64,000 nt of DNA from Cocos nucifera (Eukaryota > Streptophyta > Magnoliopsida > Arecales > Arecaceae): assembly GCA_006176705.1 (NCBI GenBank), contig QRFJ01005041.1, positions 36,416-100,415 on the forward strand, written 5' to 3'. Shown in pieces: positions 23,010-35,280 of this stretch (positions are counted from its first letter, which is position 1; each line of letters opens with the position of its first letter). The position numbers and the translations under genes were made by a program. The notes below the pieces were generated by a model. The model searched no databases, was not told where the DNA came from, and worked only from the letters and a program-made list of their open reading frames with translations.

Positions 23010-23268
23010 ATCATGAAAACTTTCTTTACCATCAAATTTCTTAAATCCTACCTTTAACCCACTATTTTTTGTGATCAATCTAAATCAAATAACAGCACAA
23101 GAGGTGGATCCAAAAAATTACCTTAACTATAGAGGGTGGACAGCAGCCCATAGATCTCTTCTTTTCTTACAAAGCCTAAAGAAAACCAAGATATGATCCT
23201 TGCTGCTGATCTTCTACTAAAATCTAATCTTCTTCCTCCTCCAGGCTCAACCAGACTATGATACCAAT
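23010..23268 (-). other. Element C PBS, leader and start of gag
   Basis: The - strand begins with TGGTATCATAGTCTGG (PBS type TGGTATCAGAGC), two bases from the LTR. The sequence matches the start of D's internal region (49290-49550), including GGGCTGCTGTCCACC and a NSGLKVGF-like start of gag. Copia-1 cuts gag at 23004/23009. Confidence 0.75.
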
Positions 23269-24184
23269 TATTGTGCCTACGGTTGCTCGGAGCCATAGCC
23301 ATAAATTTGATCTCTTTTGTGGAACTTAAGTGTTAATCCAGCAAACCGAAGAAGATCTAAGAAGAAGAGAGAAAGGGGATGACACCTAGGGTTTTGGCAT
23401 TGGAACCAGAGAAAAGAGAGAATTCAAGAGAAAAGCTTAATTGTATTCCATTCTATTGTAAAAGATACAATATTCGGATTTATATACCCTAGGGTTTCTA
23501 TATGAACCCTAATAAATTCTAGCTGAAAAACTCTCCTAGGCTAAGCTAATACATGAAAGCACTCACCAAGCCCATGTACACCTAAGTCTCACATGCTGTC
23601 ATCCCTTGGATCTAAATCCGATCCATTTATGAGTTAGTCCCCTTAAGATCTCTCAAACCGATCCTTAAGACTGCTAGGATCAACCCTAACTCTAGCCCCA
23701 ATAGAACTTCCATGCATCTCTACTGTCTCTACCTAGGATCGAGATGTCTCGCCTGCATCTGAGATGACTCATCTCAGAATCGAGTCATCTCCACTACATG
23801 CCATGTCGAATGCTACTCTCTGTCTAGATGAACTCTAAGATTGAGTCACCTCAGCCCACCATCGAGACATCTTGGTAGGAATCGAGACATCTTCACCTAA
23901 GATTGAGATGACTCTGGATGTGTGCTAGCCTCTTTCTTGGTTGATACTTCTTCTTGGCTCTGGTTCTTTGCTCCATCTTGTGTCCCCAACTCTCTGGAGC
24001 ATCTATTAAGCCCCTCAAGATCCTCACACCTGAACCTCAATTTCATGAAAAGCTATATGCTACCTTCATCCTAGGACCACTGCTGTCCTAGCCCTAGGTC
24101 CATATCTATCCTAGTCTCTTGGAGTCAACACCTTGACTCTACCCATGGCCTCCCAAGGCTTGGAGCATCACATCAAATCTTATA
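23269..24184 (-). repeat. 5' LTR of element C
   Basis: Aligns with 10312-11241. Both ends have decayed: the TG edge reads TA at 23269 and the CA edge reads TA at 24183-24184. Short GAGATGACTC/GAGTCATCTC words lie at 23725-23915. Confidence 0.85.
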
Positions 24185-24518
24185 TATTTTTTATATTAAA
24201 ATTAAATTTTCTTATTGCCCAATATGCATGGTGTTTTAATTCTATCAATAGATGATAAGATTTTTCAAAAACAAGTCGGTAAGGAGACATTCCTATAAAA
24301 ATTTTGTAGGCAGTATGGTAGGTCTATAGTGCATCATCTAATCTCTCAGACCAATATTTATGAGCGGGCCTAACCATTTTTTCTAAGATCTTCTTTATTT
24401 TTCTATTAAAAACTTCTACTTGTCCACTAGTCTGTGGGTGATATGGGATGGCTATTCTATGTATTATTCCATATTTCTTTATTAAAGCTTCAAAATGTCT
24501 ATTCATGAAGTGCATACC
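24185..24518 (-). pseudogene. Athila integrase, middle fragment
   Basis: The - strand reading carries HFMNRHFEALIKKYGIIHRI, then IPYHPQTSGQVEVFNRKIKK with the catalytic Glu of the integrase core in QVEV, then WSERLDDAL and YHTAYKIFIGMSPYRLVF. It continues the reading ending at 31318 across SIRE and is continued at 10311 across element C. The element is dead, with stops after DDAL. Confidence 0.88.
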
Positions 24519-25883
24519 TATTGACCCCATGATTGATTTTGATGATTGTCAAATTTTAAGTGTTTAAGTATTTAATCATGTGTTTCAAGAATGGATATAG
24601 ATCTTTTCAGGTTTTCAAGTTAAAATTATAATTTTATCAAGTTGGAGATCAAGAAAAAGTGACAAGAGATAAAATCATAATTCTATAAAGTTGAAGAAAA
24701 TCTATTTCGAAAGCCTCAAGAACAAGCTTAGAAGATTTTTGATCTTTTGGAGGTAGTCCCATAATTTTTGAATGCATAAATTAAAAGAAAATCAAGTTGT
24801 AGCAAAAGGGTCATCCCCTTTCGAAATTGACTACTCGGCACGCTTGGCATACAAACTAGGCCAACCCAGTCTAAGACTGAGCTGACCTAGTCTAAGTGGA
24901 AGCAAAAGATAGAGAGTATAGAAAGCTAGTTTTTCAAGACCTAGGGGACTGAGCCAATCCAGCTACAAACTAAGCCAACCCAATTAGGACTGAGTCAACC
25001 CAGTCAAAAGTTGAGCCAACCCAGTGATCATAACAGCTAGTTTTCTGCAGCTTTTTTCAAACAATCATTTTCCTACTCCAATGGCTATTTTAGGGCTTCC
25101 AACGGCTAGAACTGATCCTCAAGCTATCACAAAGAGTATAAAAGGCTAGAGAAATATTTGGAAAGAAAGATCAAGTAGATTGAAAGTAGAAATCATTAAA
25201 ATAGTAAGGTTCATTGAATATCTATAGAAAAATAGAGAAAAGAGAGAACCTTGTGCATCAAATTCAGAGAGCTTCAAAGTGTGATCATCCTCATTCATTC
25301 AAGCTTCCTCTCAGCCTTCAAATGAGAGAATATAAAGCTTCAAGAGCTATCTTTCAGCCTCTCCATCAAACTTCAAAAAGGGTTCTTTTTCTTTTTGTTT
25401 TTGTGCTAAGTTCTTGTATTTTTATTTCTTTACAAGTTTCTTTGGAAAAAAGAAACTTGGGGTGTAGGTTGGTCCAAGCCAAAAATAGGATAGTGTAAAG
25501 GTTGTGGTTGGTGCTCCTAGGTTAAAATCAATCGGATTGATAGTAAACCCGAGAAAACTATCGGTGTAGAATTATGGTTGGTGAGCTTGATAAAATCAAC
25601 TGAATTTGATTGTAATTTCAAATCAAAATAAATGCATTGTAATCTTGGATTATAGTAGAATTTCCAAGAGGATAGCTTGAAGAGTGGACGTAGGTGCGGA
25701 ATTGCATCGAACCACTATAAAATCATTGCATTTGTGATTGCATGTAACTATTCTATTGATTTTCTTTACTACACATTACATAGCTTATTTGTTAGCATTT
25801 AATTAGATCAATCTACTTACATCATAAGCTTAAAATTTAACATACCCAATTCACCTCCTCTTGGATAGCCATCCTTGGCAATA
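24519..25883 (+). repeat. 5' LTR of SIRE element
   Basis: Aligns with 29935-31317. Its start reads TATTGACC where the partner has TGTTGACC, and its end reads AATA where the partner has AACA: the same type of transition at both ends. U3 (24840-25050) holds repeated words like ACTGAGCCAACCCAGT. The TATA box TATAAAAGG is at 25137-25145. Confidence 0.88.
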
Positions 25884-25984
25884 AGTGGTTTCAGGGCAGG
25901 TGCTCTTTTATTGATTATTGATCTAACCATCTAGAGTTAAAGATTTTGACAATCCAAATTGAGTCTTTATTTAATGAAGGTTAT

Positions 25985-27210
25985 TCTATAGATAGACCTT
26001 TACTTTTTAATGGTTCTAATTATATCTATTGAAAAGCTAGGATGAAAATCTTTATACAAGCACATGATTATAAGTTATGAAAAATTATAATAGATGGCTC
26101 ACACACGACCAATGCATTGAAAGAGCATAATAAAGAAATGGCCCAACTTAATGCTAAGGCCATGAATATACTTTATTTCTCCTTAAAGTTAAATATATTT
26201 AATGTAACTTTTTCATATATTTCAGCAAAACAAGTTTAGGAGAAATTGGAAAGAACTTATGAGGGAGCAAATCAAAACGAGGATTCAAGCTTCTAAGAAG
26301 AAAAGAAAGCTTATCCCAACATATACCTCATGGCCCATGAGGATGGAAAGAAAAATAAGAAGAAGGAACAAAGAAAGAAGAAAGCTTCAATTAAGGGGGA
26401 GCAAAGCAAAGAAAAGAAAGATGAAAGAGAAGAGCAAAATGTAGACCAATTATGCTTGATGGATAAAGAGGAAGAATGCATTACAAATCCTTGCCTCATG
26501 GCTCTTAATAATGAGGTAAACATAAAAAATTCCTCTGAATTTATATTTGATGAGTTATTTGAAGCCTTTAGCAATTTAATAGATGAAAACAAAAAACTAA
26601 GGCTAAAAAATAAAGAACTTAAAAGATCTAATCTTCTTCTAGCTTATGAAAAGAATAAACTATTGACTAAAAAAGAAGATATCTTGAAAGAAAAGAATAC
26701 TTTGGCTAAAGAAAAAGAAGAATGGATTAAATCTAAAAAAATTTTAGTTAAAAATAATATGGAGCTTAAAAAGGATAATGATACTTTAAGATTCTTCTTG
26801 AAAGAAAATGAAAATCTTTTAAATGAAAAGAAAGAGCCCTTGAGAGAAAACAAAAAAATTAAGAAAGGAGATTGAAGTTTTAAAATCTATTGCTGAAAAG
26901 TTTACCACTAGTTTTCAAAATCTCAAATCTTTAATAAAAGTTAATGGGACTGTTTTCAATAAAATAGAAATTAGTTTTAATATTTCAAGAAAATATCACA
27001 ATGGTAAAAAATTTTTCATAAGAGATTCAACTAAAGACCATTCTATTCAGTGCTTTAAATATAATCAAATTGACCACAAAATTTTAGAATATAATTTTAA
27101 AAGAATTGGCCAAATTTTAATTAAACAAATTTGGATTCCAAAGGGAACCTTGAATACTAACTCCTATGGACCCAAGATGACTTGGGTATCAAAAATCATT
27201 AAGTGACTTT
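25985..27210 (+). pseudogene. SIRE-type gag with coiled coil, knuckle decayed
   Basis: The N-terminal part reads LLFNGSNYIY, ARMKIFIQAHDYKL and QLNAKAMNILYFSL, the usual SIRE/Maximus gag opening, with stops. The longest open stretch, 26330-26875 (181 codons), is lysine/glutamate-rich with heptad-like leucines (LRLKNKELKRSNLLLAYEKN and onward), a likely coiled coil. The knuckle near 27047-27090 reads CFKYNQIDHKILEY: the second and last cysteines are tyrosines. The end, IWIPKGTLNTNSYGPKMTWV, is typical of this gag. Nothing of pol follows. Confidence 0.78.
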
Positions 27211-29934
27211 GCAGGTGCACCAAGGATCCAAATGAAATGAAAGGAAGAAATTTTTTTATGGATGCCTTGGAAATGAAAAGGGATGGGTATTGATGCATGG
27301 TATAATCTAAATTTTTTCTCACATCATACCATCAATGATTGTTAAAGTTATTTTGATTAAATCTATTGACTTTAATATGATTTTATATTATATTTACTTG
27401 CTTGAAATTATTTTTATATATTAGTAAGATTAGTATGATTGATTGATTTTGATGATTTGAATACTTTAATTTTAAAGATCAATATGCTCTCCTCTATATC
27501 ATGCTATGAATTGAAATTATCTTGAAAATCAACATGACTTAATAGCTTCTCCTTATCAATTATTCATTTGAGAAACTTAAATCAATATAAGTTTAATTAA
27601 CTATGAATGTCCTTGATTGTATTTTACGTTTACCCTTAAAGATTTGAAATCCCATAGTTAGATCAAAACATAGAGCCAATATCTAGATCCCTCTCATTTT
27701 AACCTCAATTAATTTTATTCTCCAACTTGAAGAAATTTCTCACACTTGATATCAATGGTATCATTCTTGTCTTGAACTTTATTATGTTTCTTTTGGCAAA
27801 AGAAAAGAATGTTTTGTCTCAAATCTAGTTTTGCATATCTTATATGATATCATTTGAGATAAAATCAAGAATGTCATACCTTTTTTGAACTTGATTAAAT
27901 GATATTTCTTAAGAAAAGAAAGATCTAAGTTTAAACAGAATATCTCTCTTTGATTTATTTTGCATAATTTGTTGATATCAATTCAAATTAACATATCAAA
28001 ATAATTTGATCTGAGTTTAATTTATTCATCTTTTTCGATAAAAAACTTTAATAATTGATATCATAGTGATCATTATTATCTTGTATTCTATTGATTTATC
28101 TTTTGACAAAAGAATAGTTGCTTTATCTCAAATATAAATTTTTATGACATACTTTAGGATTTTTAATGGATTGTTATCATTGTAAACAACTTTTGAAGTA
28201 AATAAAAAAATAAGAAAAAAGAAAAGGGAGAAATGAATGCTTTGTCTCAAATCTAAGTTTGCACAATCATATTTTAATATGATAATGTTTGAGATAAATT
28301 ACAAATGCTTGATATCTTTTCTGAATTTAATGTGTAATATTTCTTGAGAAAAAAAAGAAATATTTTCTTTAAACTTGAAAAGAAATCACTTATATTGCTT
28401 GATTTGTTCATATTTGATTTAAGCATTTATATATTTTTTGACTTGTCGATTCATATGGTTGATTATTTGAAACTCAATATGCTTACTTTAAAAATATGCA
28501 ATAGAGGAAGAAAATATCAAATAATAATAATAATAATAATTTAATCTTAAAAGATTATGCCTTTATTTGCAAAAGTAAGGATGAGAATTCATTTAAGATG
28601 AATTAGTTATTAAATTGGTATCAATCAAATTTGAAAATCTAAGCTTAAAAGTTAAATTAGTATTAGTTAAAGATTAATATGGTATCAATTAATGATGCTT
28701 AACTTGAAAGAAAAAGGGAGAGAATAAATTTAAAAATATCATGTGATGACTTTTATGATATTCATTTTTGAAAATGGGAGGAGAGATATTTTTTTTTTGA
28801 ATTGATCAAAAATATTAATAAATTTATGATCTAAATTCTCTATCAATTATCTTATTTTGAGCCTTATTGATTTTAAACTTTCTATTAAATACTTTATAAT
28901 CTTCTTAATTTATGCTTTCATGTGTTTACTCAATTTAATTTACTTGATTTAAAGTGCTATCAGATAAATAAATTATTCTTCATTGTTAAAAATTATATAA
29001 AATGGTATTATTAATATGCTGGTTTCATATTTTGATTTGCATGATTATTCTTGATAATTGATTGGATGTAAATTAAATAGAAAATATATTCTTACTCTAA
29101 GAAATAAATTTTTAAACTTAATTTTGGAACTCATTGAAAATTCTAATTTGATACTAAATTTTTGATGTCATTGCAAAATTCGTATGAATTATTTGTATTG
29201 AAGCAATTTTTACTCAAAGCAATAAATTTAAAAATATGACTATTATTTACCTTGATACTATTTATTTTACTTTACTTGATATGTTTTTGATACATATCAT
29301 TTTCTAATTTAATTGACTAAAATTTCTTTAGAAAAGAAAAGATTGAATGTTAAAGTACATATTATACTTGATTTCATGGTTAAATCTTTTAAAAAGCTTT
29401 GTTCCTCTTAAAACTTACAAGTGTATATTTAAAAATCTAATTAAAAAATTATATTCATTTAAAAAGGGGAAGAGTATATAATATTTGAATTCAAGCTAAT
29501 TTTTAAAAAGAAAGAAATATTCATTCAAAAGGAGAGATGATTTCTTTGATTTGACATTATGGATTTGATACATCTCTCAATTTAATATCTTGATATTGAT
29601 TTTGATGATTTTTTTTCCTATTCTTTCTTATAAGCTTTTTGATGTTGTCAAAAAGGATGAGAGGTATATTGAGTATATGCTTAAAAAATTAATACTTAAG
29701 AAACTCAATGAATTTCATGCTTGAAATCTTAATACTCATTATTTTGAATTAAAATATTATTTTAATATAAATATATAAATTATGTGAAATATTAATTGGA
29801 GCTTTCATGAAGTGTGCATTTATGTTTATGTATATTATCACTTCATGACTTATACTAGCCAAATTATTAAAACACATTAAATTATATTTTTATGCATATA
29901 CTCAAAGTTTTGTCATCATCAAAAATGAAAAGAT
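27211..29934 (+). other. SIRE internal region without coding capacity
   Basis: About 2.7 kb, strongly AT-rich, with no pol or env-like domain on either strand. Repeated short dyads are seen, for example TCTCAAAT (27817-27824) facing ATTTGAGA (27852-27859), and TCTCAAA (28245-28251) facing TTTGAGA (28288-28294). There is a short (ATA)n microsatellite at 28517-28541. The open frame at 28344-28544 is AT-rich noise. Confidence 0.6.
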
Positions 29935-31317
29935 TGTTGACCTCATGATTGATTTTGATGATTGTCAAACTTTGAGTATTTAAGTATTTAACCATGTATT
30001 TTAAGAATGGATGTTGGTCTTTTTATATTTTTAAGTTAAAATTATAATTTTATCAAGTTAGAGATCAAGAAAAAATAACAAAGGGCAAAATCATAATTCT
30101 ATAAAGTTGAAAAAAATTTATTTCAGAAGCTCAAGAATAAGCTTATAAGATTTTTGATCTTTTGAAGGAAGTTCCATAATTTTTGGATGCATAAATTAGA
30201 AGAAAATCAAGTTGTAGCAAAAGAGTCAACTCAAGAGACGACCCATAGGTCATCCCATTTTGAAATGGGCTACTCGACATGCAAATTGGGCCGATCTAGT
30301 TTGAGACTGAGCCGACCTAGTCTCAGTGAAAGCAAAAGATAAAAAGTATAGAAAACTAATTTTTCAAGACCTAGGAGACTGAGCCGATCCAGTTATAAGC
30401 TAAGCCGACCCAGTTAGGACTGAGTCGACCCAGTCAAAAACTGAGCTGACCCAGTAATCGTAATGGCTAATTTTTTACAGCTTTTTCAAACGATCATTTC
30501 TCCACTCCAATGACTATTTCAAATCATTCAATGGCTAGAACTAATTCTCAAGCTATCACAAAGAGTATAAAAGGCTAGAGAAATATTTGGAAAGAAAAAT
30601 CAAATGGATTGAAAGTAGAAATTATTAAAATAGTAAGGTTCATTGAATATCTAAAAAAAAGAGAGAAAAGAGCGGATCTTGTGCATCAAATTCAGAGAGC
30701 TTCAAAGTGTGATCACACTCATTCATTCAAGCTTCCTCTCAGCCTTCAAAGGAGAAAATACAAAGCTTCAAGAGCCATCTTTTAGCCTCTCCATCAAACT
30801 TCAAAAAGAGTTCTTTTTCTTTTTATTTTTGTGCTGAATTTTATACTTGTATTTTTATTTCTTTATAAGTTTCCTTGAAACAAAGAAACTTGAGATTTAG
30901 GTTGACCCAAGCCAAAAATTGGATAGTGTAAAGATTATGGTTGATGCTCTTAGGTTAAAACCAACCAAGTTGATAGTGAACCCGAGAAAACTATCGATGT
31001 AGGATTATGGCTGGTGAGCCCGACAAAATCAACTAAATTTATTTATGATCCTGGATCAAAATAAACACACTGTAATCTCGAATTATAGTGGAATTCCTAA
31101 GGAGATAGCTTGGAGAGTGGACATAGGTGCGGGATTGCACCAAACACTATAAAATCATTATGTTTGTGATTGCATGTTATTGTTCTATTGATTTTCTTCA
31201 GTGCACATTACATAATTTATTTATTGATATTTAATTAGATCAATCTACTTACATCATAGGCTTAAAATTTAAAATATCCAATTCATCCTCCTCTTAGGTA
31301 GCCATCCTTGGGCAACA
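29935..31317 (+). repeat. 3' LTR of SIRE element
   Basis: Starts TGTTGACC and ends AACA. U3 words ACTGAGCCGACC...CAGT recur at 30300-30460. TATA box TATAAAAGG at 30566-30574. Partner of 24519-25883. Confidence 0.88.
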
Positions 31318-31850
31318 GTACCCCTGCCACTACTTAAAGCCTTAGGGCAACCAAACCAACTTATAATATTCTTTTGAATAAACTTGATTACCATCTTATG
31401 ATCATCGGTTCATGTTTCCATAGCTTCTATTTACTAAGAAACATAATCTACTGCTACTAAAATATACTCATAACCATAAGAGGAAGAAAATGGGCCCATA
31501 AAGTTAATTCTCCAAACATCAAAGATTTCAACTACTAAAATTGGAAACAAGGGCATCATATTTTTTTTTGAAATATTCTTTGTTTGTTAGCATCTCAAAC
31601 AATTATGGTATAAATCATGGACATCCTTAAATAATATTGGCCAGTAAAATCTACTCTATAGCATTTTTGCTGCCATTTTTCTTCCACTAAAATATCCCCC
31701 ATAAGCTAATGAGTGGCAAAAAGTTAAAATACTTTGAAATTCATACTTTGGGACACATTGTCGGATAATTTGCTCTAGGCAAATTTTGAACAACTCTGGT
31801 TCTTTCCAAAAATAGTGTTTTACTTGAAAGAAAAATTTATTTTTTTCTTA
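31318..31850 (-). pseudogene. Athila integrase N-terminal part
   Basis: The - strand reading contains the H-H-C-C zinc-binding pattern in LTFCHSLAYGGYF...FYWPILF...HNCLRC, then [20 protein letters not shown]. The first catalytic Asp (usually in IDFMGP) is Asn here. The reading continues ILVAVDYVS to SSGRG at 31318, where the second catalytic Asp has become Gly. The core is therefore inactive. SIRE cuts it at the second motif. Confidence 0.85.
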
Positions 31851-32400
31851 TTAAGTCCAATGGGATGGGACTTGCCTATTGCCAACTAGTTAACTATGTG
31901 TATAAACCAGGAAAGATTATTAGATAATGCTAAAAAGAGTTGTTCATTAGGGAATCTATCTCCAATGCTTTCATTATTATGTTCTACTAAGATCCTCGAG
32001 ATATGATGTGCTATCACATTGTGAGAACTCTTTTTATCTAAGATTTCTAGGTCAAATTCTTGCAACAAAAGGATCCATCTAATCAGCTTAGGCGTTATAT
32101 CCTTCTTTGATAGCAGATATTTCAATGCAACATGGTCAGAGTAAACTAAGACCTTGGAGCGCAAAAGATATGACCTAAATTTTTCTAGGGTAAACACAAC
32201 TACAAGCAATTCTTTCTTGACTATGGTGTAGTTTAATTAAGCATCAGAGAGAGATTTGCTAGCATAGTAAATTACATGAGGTTTCTTATTGAATTTTTGC
32301 CCTAAAACTATCTCTACTGCATAATTAGAAGTATCATACATAATTTCGAATGCTAGGATCCAATCTGGTGGTTTGATAATTGGTGCAGTAGTTAATGCTA
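31851..32400 (-). pseudogene. Athila RNase H
   Basis: The open stretch 32209-31886 (107 codons) reads VFTLEKFRSYLLRSKVLVYS, then DHVALKYLLSKKDITPKLIR and WILLLQEFDLEILDKKSSHN, the gypsy RNase H region ending with the DKK/GxxN-V-A-D-x-L-S-R block in diverged form (NVIAHHISRI). The upstream part (32210-32400) has stops. Confidence 0.85.
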
Positions 32401-33420
32401 TTTTAAGTATATTATAGGCAGCAAGATAGCCTTCATTAAAATCAAAGAAATTTTCTTTAGCTAAAAGATTACATAAGGATCAAAAAATTTTGCTAAAGTC
32501 CTTAATATAATACCTATAAAATCTTGCATATCCTAAGAAGGATCGTACTTATTTAACCGAGATTGGGGGTGGCAGTTTTAATACTATCTCAACCTTAGCT
32601 TTGTCTACTTCTATCCTCTGCTCGGATACAATGTTTCGAGTATGATTCCCTCATGAACCATAAAATGGATTCTTTTCCAACTCAATATCAGATTCATCTC
32701 CACACATCTTTAAAGTATTTTAGTTAAATTTTAGAGACAGACATCAAAAGTAGAGCTAGAAACAAAGAAATCATCCTTGAAAACTTCTAAAAATTTATCG
32801 ACTATGTCAGAAAAAATAGTCATAATGCACCACTAAAAAGTGATCGGTGCATTATATAGTCAAAAAGGCATTATTCGTAAGACAAAAGTACCATAAGGGT
32901 AGGTCAAGCTGGTTTTCTCTTGATCCTCTGAAAATACAAGTACTTGATTGTATCCTAAATATCCCTCCAGAAAGCAGAAGTAACTCTGATTTGCTAACCA
33001 TTCTAGAATTTAGTCAATGAAAGATAGTGGAAAGTGGTCTTTTCTAGTCATGGCATTGAGATGCCTATAGTCCATACATACTCGCCAGCTAGTTATTGTG
33101 TGAGTAAGTAATAACTTATCTATTTCATTTTCTATCATAGTGATACCCGACTTTTGAGGCACCACCTGGGTCAGGCTGACCCATTTACTATTAAAAATTG
33201 GGTAGATAATGCTTGCATCTAGCCATTTTATTATCTCTTTCTTTACTACCTCCCTCATGTTAGGGTTCAATCGACATTGCATATCTCTATGTAGTTTGGC
33301 CTCAGCCTCGTAATGTATGTGATGCATGCAAATAGAAGGATCAATACCTTTCAAATCAGCAATTGTCCACCTTATGGCCTCTTTGTGCTTTTTGAGCACA
33401 TCTACAAGTTGGTCTTCCTA
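32401..33420 (-). pseudogene. Athila reverse transcriptase
   Basis: The open stretch 33399-33010 (129 codons) reads INPNMREVVKKEIIKWLDA-like sequence, then IIYPIFNSKWVSLTQVVPQK and SWRVCMDYRHLNAMTRKDHF, typical of Athila/Tat RT. Downstream, the active-site box that is usually F-x-D-D in FMDD reads FKDD near 32773-32784. Several stops follow, and the thumb region is hard to read. The domain would copy RNA into DNA; here it is dead. Confidence 0.88.
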
Positions 33421-34300
33421 GTCAATGGTTAAGTTGGAGGATATGATTATCGGAAGAGTCACTTTGGGCTTGAGAAATAAATACTTCAAAAATGTCAGGA
33501 AGAGGTTTTAATTCTAGGATAGATGGTGCTTCTAGGGATGGTACTAGAGGGCTTGATTGAGTCAGTAATTATTTATATTTTACGGTCCAAGAGGGAGTGG
33601 TGCTAAAATTAGATGGCTTTAAAAGTGCATTAACTTCTTTAGTGTACCCATTAATATCGAAATTGTCTACTCCAAAGAGTGCTAAGCATTCCTATAAAGG
33701 GTCTGAGTTGAGCGAGGTAGGGGTTTTGTCTTCTAAGACTTCCTCTAGTAAATTGATTTCACTATGGTTGAAAGTTGGTGGTCCCTATATAGTGTTAAAA
33801 ATATTCAACCTTAGCTTTTCATTCCTGAAAGATGCATCCATAACTCTGATCCTACAGTTTATGCAAGCATTGGCAGTTGCTAGGAAGGGTCTATCTAGGA
33901 TGATAGATACTTGGCTAGGGTTGCTACTAGATTCCATGTCTAACACCAAAAAATCTATAGGAAAGTAAAATTCATCTACCTTAACCAACATATCTTTCAA
34001 CATTCCATGGGATACCTTAATTGATCTATTAGCTAATTATAGGGTTACTGTTATGGGTTTCAATTCTCCAAATCCAAAAAGGTGAAAGATAAAACTTGGA
34101 AGAACATTTACACTTACACCTAAATCTAATAATGCTTTCTTAATGGTCAGGTCCTCTATGACTCAAGATATGATTGGGGTACCAAGATCCTTAAGTTTGG
34201 GTGGGATTATCTATTGAAAGATGGAGCTAGCTTGTTCAGTTATATTGACTTTCTTAAGTATGTGTGCTTTAGTTCTTCATTTTTGAGTGCATAGATCTTT
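33421..34300 (-). pseudogene. Athila protease region
   Basis: The - strand reading KKALLDLGVSVNVLPS near 34145-34095 gives the protease active site (D-L-G, the form usual in Athila). The open stretch 34003-33785 (72 codons) includes LVKVDEFYFPIDFLVLDMES and ILDRPFLATANACIN, matching the I-L-G-R-P-F-L motif with G changed to D. From 33420 to 33780 is a poorly conserved linker to RT with stops. Confidence 0.75.
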
Positions 34301-35280
34301 AAGAAATTTGACATATGCTGGAACTTGTTTAATAGCATCAAGAAGGGGTAAATTAATTCAAACTTGTCTAAATAATTTAAGTATTTCATTCATTTTTACG
34401 CCCTTCTCATCTAAATGTAGAGGAGATTCTAAAGCACTAGGGAATGAGGCTTTAGGTATAGGTGTTGGGTTAGTAGGTTTTCCCTTCTCTATGTTTTTTT
34501 TCTTCTCTAGCTTAGCTAGTTTTGATGGTTCTGGTTCTTAAGTTATTTCTAGCTGATTTATGTTTTCCTACTTCTAAGGATCATAACAGACTTAGCATGT
34601 TCCGAAAAAGTCTTTGGGCTAGTGGAGCTCTCAGCCATGTACTGCCCTTTTGGGTTATTGATGGGCTGATTTAAAAATTTTTTTTCCTTCCTTCTACTAA
34701 TAGCAATGGCTAGTTGACCTATTTAGGTCTCGAGCTTGGCTATTGATTGAGTGTAGGAGTGGAGGATTTGGATGTTCATCTTGAGCCCTTTTAATGCTTG
34801 TAATACTTTCTCCTCAAAGGCATTATTTGAAGAAGGTTATGAATTTTGTGCAAATTATGGGTATGGAGCTAGTTTGTAGGCTCCCTCAGTCTAATTAGGT
34901 CTAGGCACTGGTAGCCTAGCAGCGGATTATTGGGCCTAAGAAAAGTTAGGATGATTTCTCCAATCGAGATCGTAGGTGTTGGAGTAAGGGATATATCCTA
35001 GCCTAAAAATATTTTAAGTTTATGCTTGATTTACTTGTTCATGTATAATCTTAGGAAATTGGGATGCAACAGGATAATCACAAATAATGTGTGTAGGACT
35101 TAAACATATTGAATAAACATCCATCATAGGTGTGGGTGGAGTACTGGTGGGCATTACTTGCAGTAATCGGTTTATCTTTTGAGATAATTCATCTACTCGA
35201 CTGTAGAAGTTCATTGAGCTACCAAATTTATAAATCCCATCCTATTAGATCCAGACATAGGAGGGTCTCTCCTAGTAGAT
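34301..35280 (-). pseudogene. Athila gag C-terminal part
   Basis: The stretch 35214-35020 reads MNFYSRVDELSQKINRLLQV and then CDYPVASQFPKIIHEQVN, the conserved C-terminal part of Athila gag around the single knuckle (C-x-Y-P form). Below 35000 the reading decays, with a spacer rich in short repeats down to protease. The 5' part of gag is on the far side of element E at 52721-53450. Confidence 0.8.

Larger units (their letters stand above)
10312..24184 (-). mobile_element. Element C: gag-only copia-type LTR element, split by Copia-1
   Basis: LTRs of about 930 and 916 bases (10312-11241, 23269-24184) enclose only about 1.65 kb of own internal sequence (11242-12633 and 23010-23268) once Copia-1 is taken out. 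Flanks are CATTT at 10307-10311 and TATTT at 24185-24189, a five-base duplication with one C-to-T change. PBS (- strand) is TGGTATCATAGTC at 23266-23254; the polypurine tract is the complement of 11242-11254. LTR sequence, internal length and gag match element D on the other strand. No protease, integrase or RT is present. Confidence 0.85.
24519..31317 (+). mobile_element. SIRE-like copia element retaining gag, lacking pol
   Basis: LTRs 24519-25883 (1365 bases) and 29935-31317 (1383 bases). Flanks are ATACC (24514-24518) and GTACC (31318-31322), one transition apart. PBS-like TGGTTTCAGGGC at 25886. The polypurine tract AAAAATGAAAAGAT precedes 29935. A SIRE/Maximus-type gag lies at 25985-27210, after which about 2.7 kb of AT-rich sequence shows no protease, integrase, RT or RNase H. 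So this copy is a gag-only derivative. It is inserted in the Athila integrase. Confidence 0.85.

Noticed and set aside
28517..28541. (ATA)n run as a significant repeat
   Set aside because: Only about eight units; an ordinary microsatellite, noted within the SIRE internal region.
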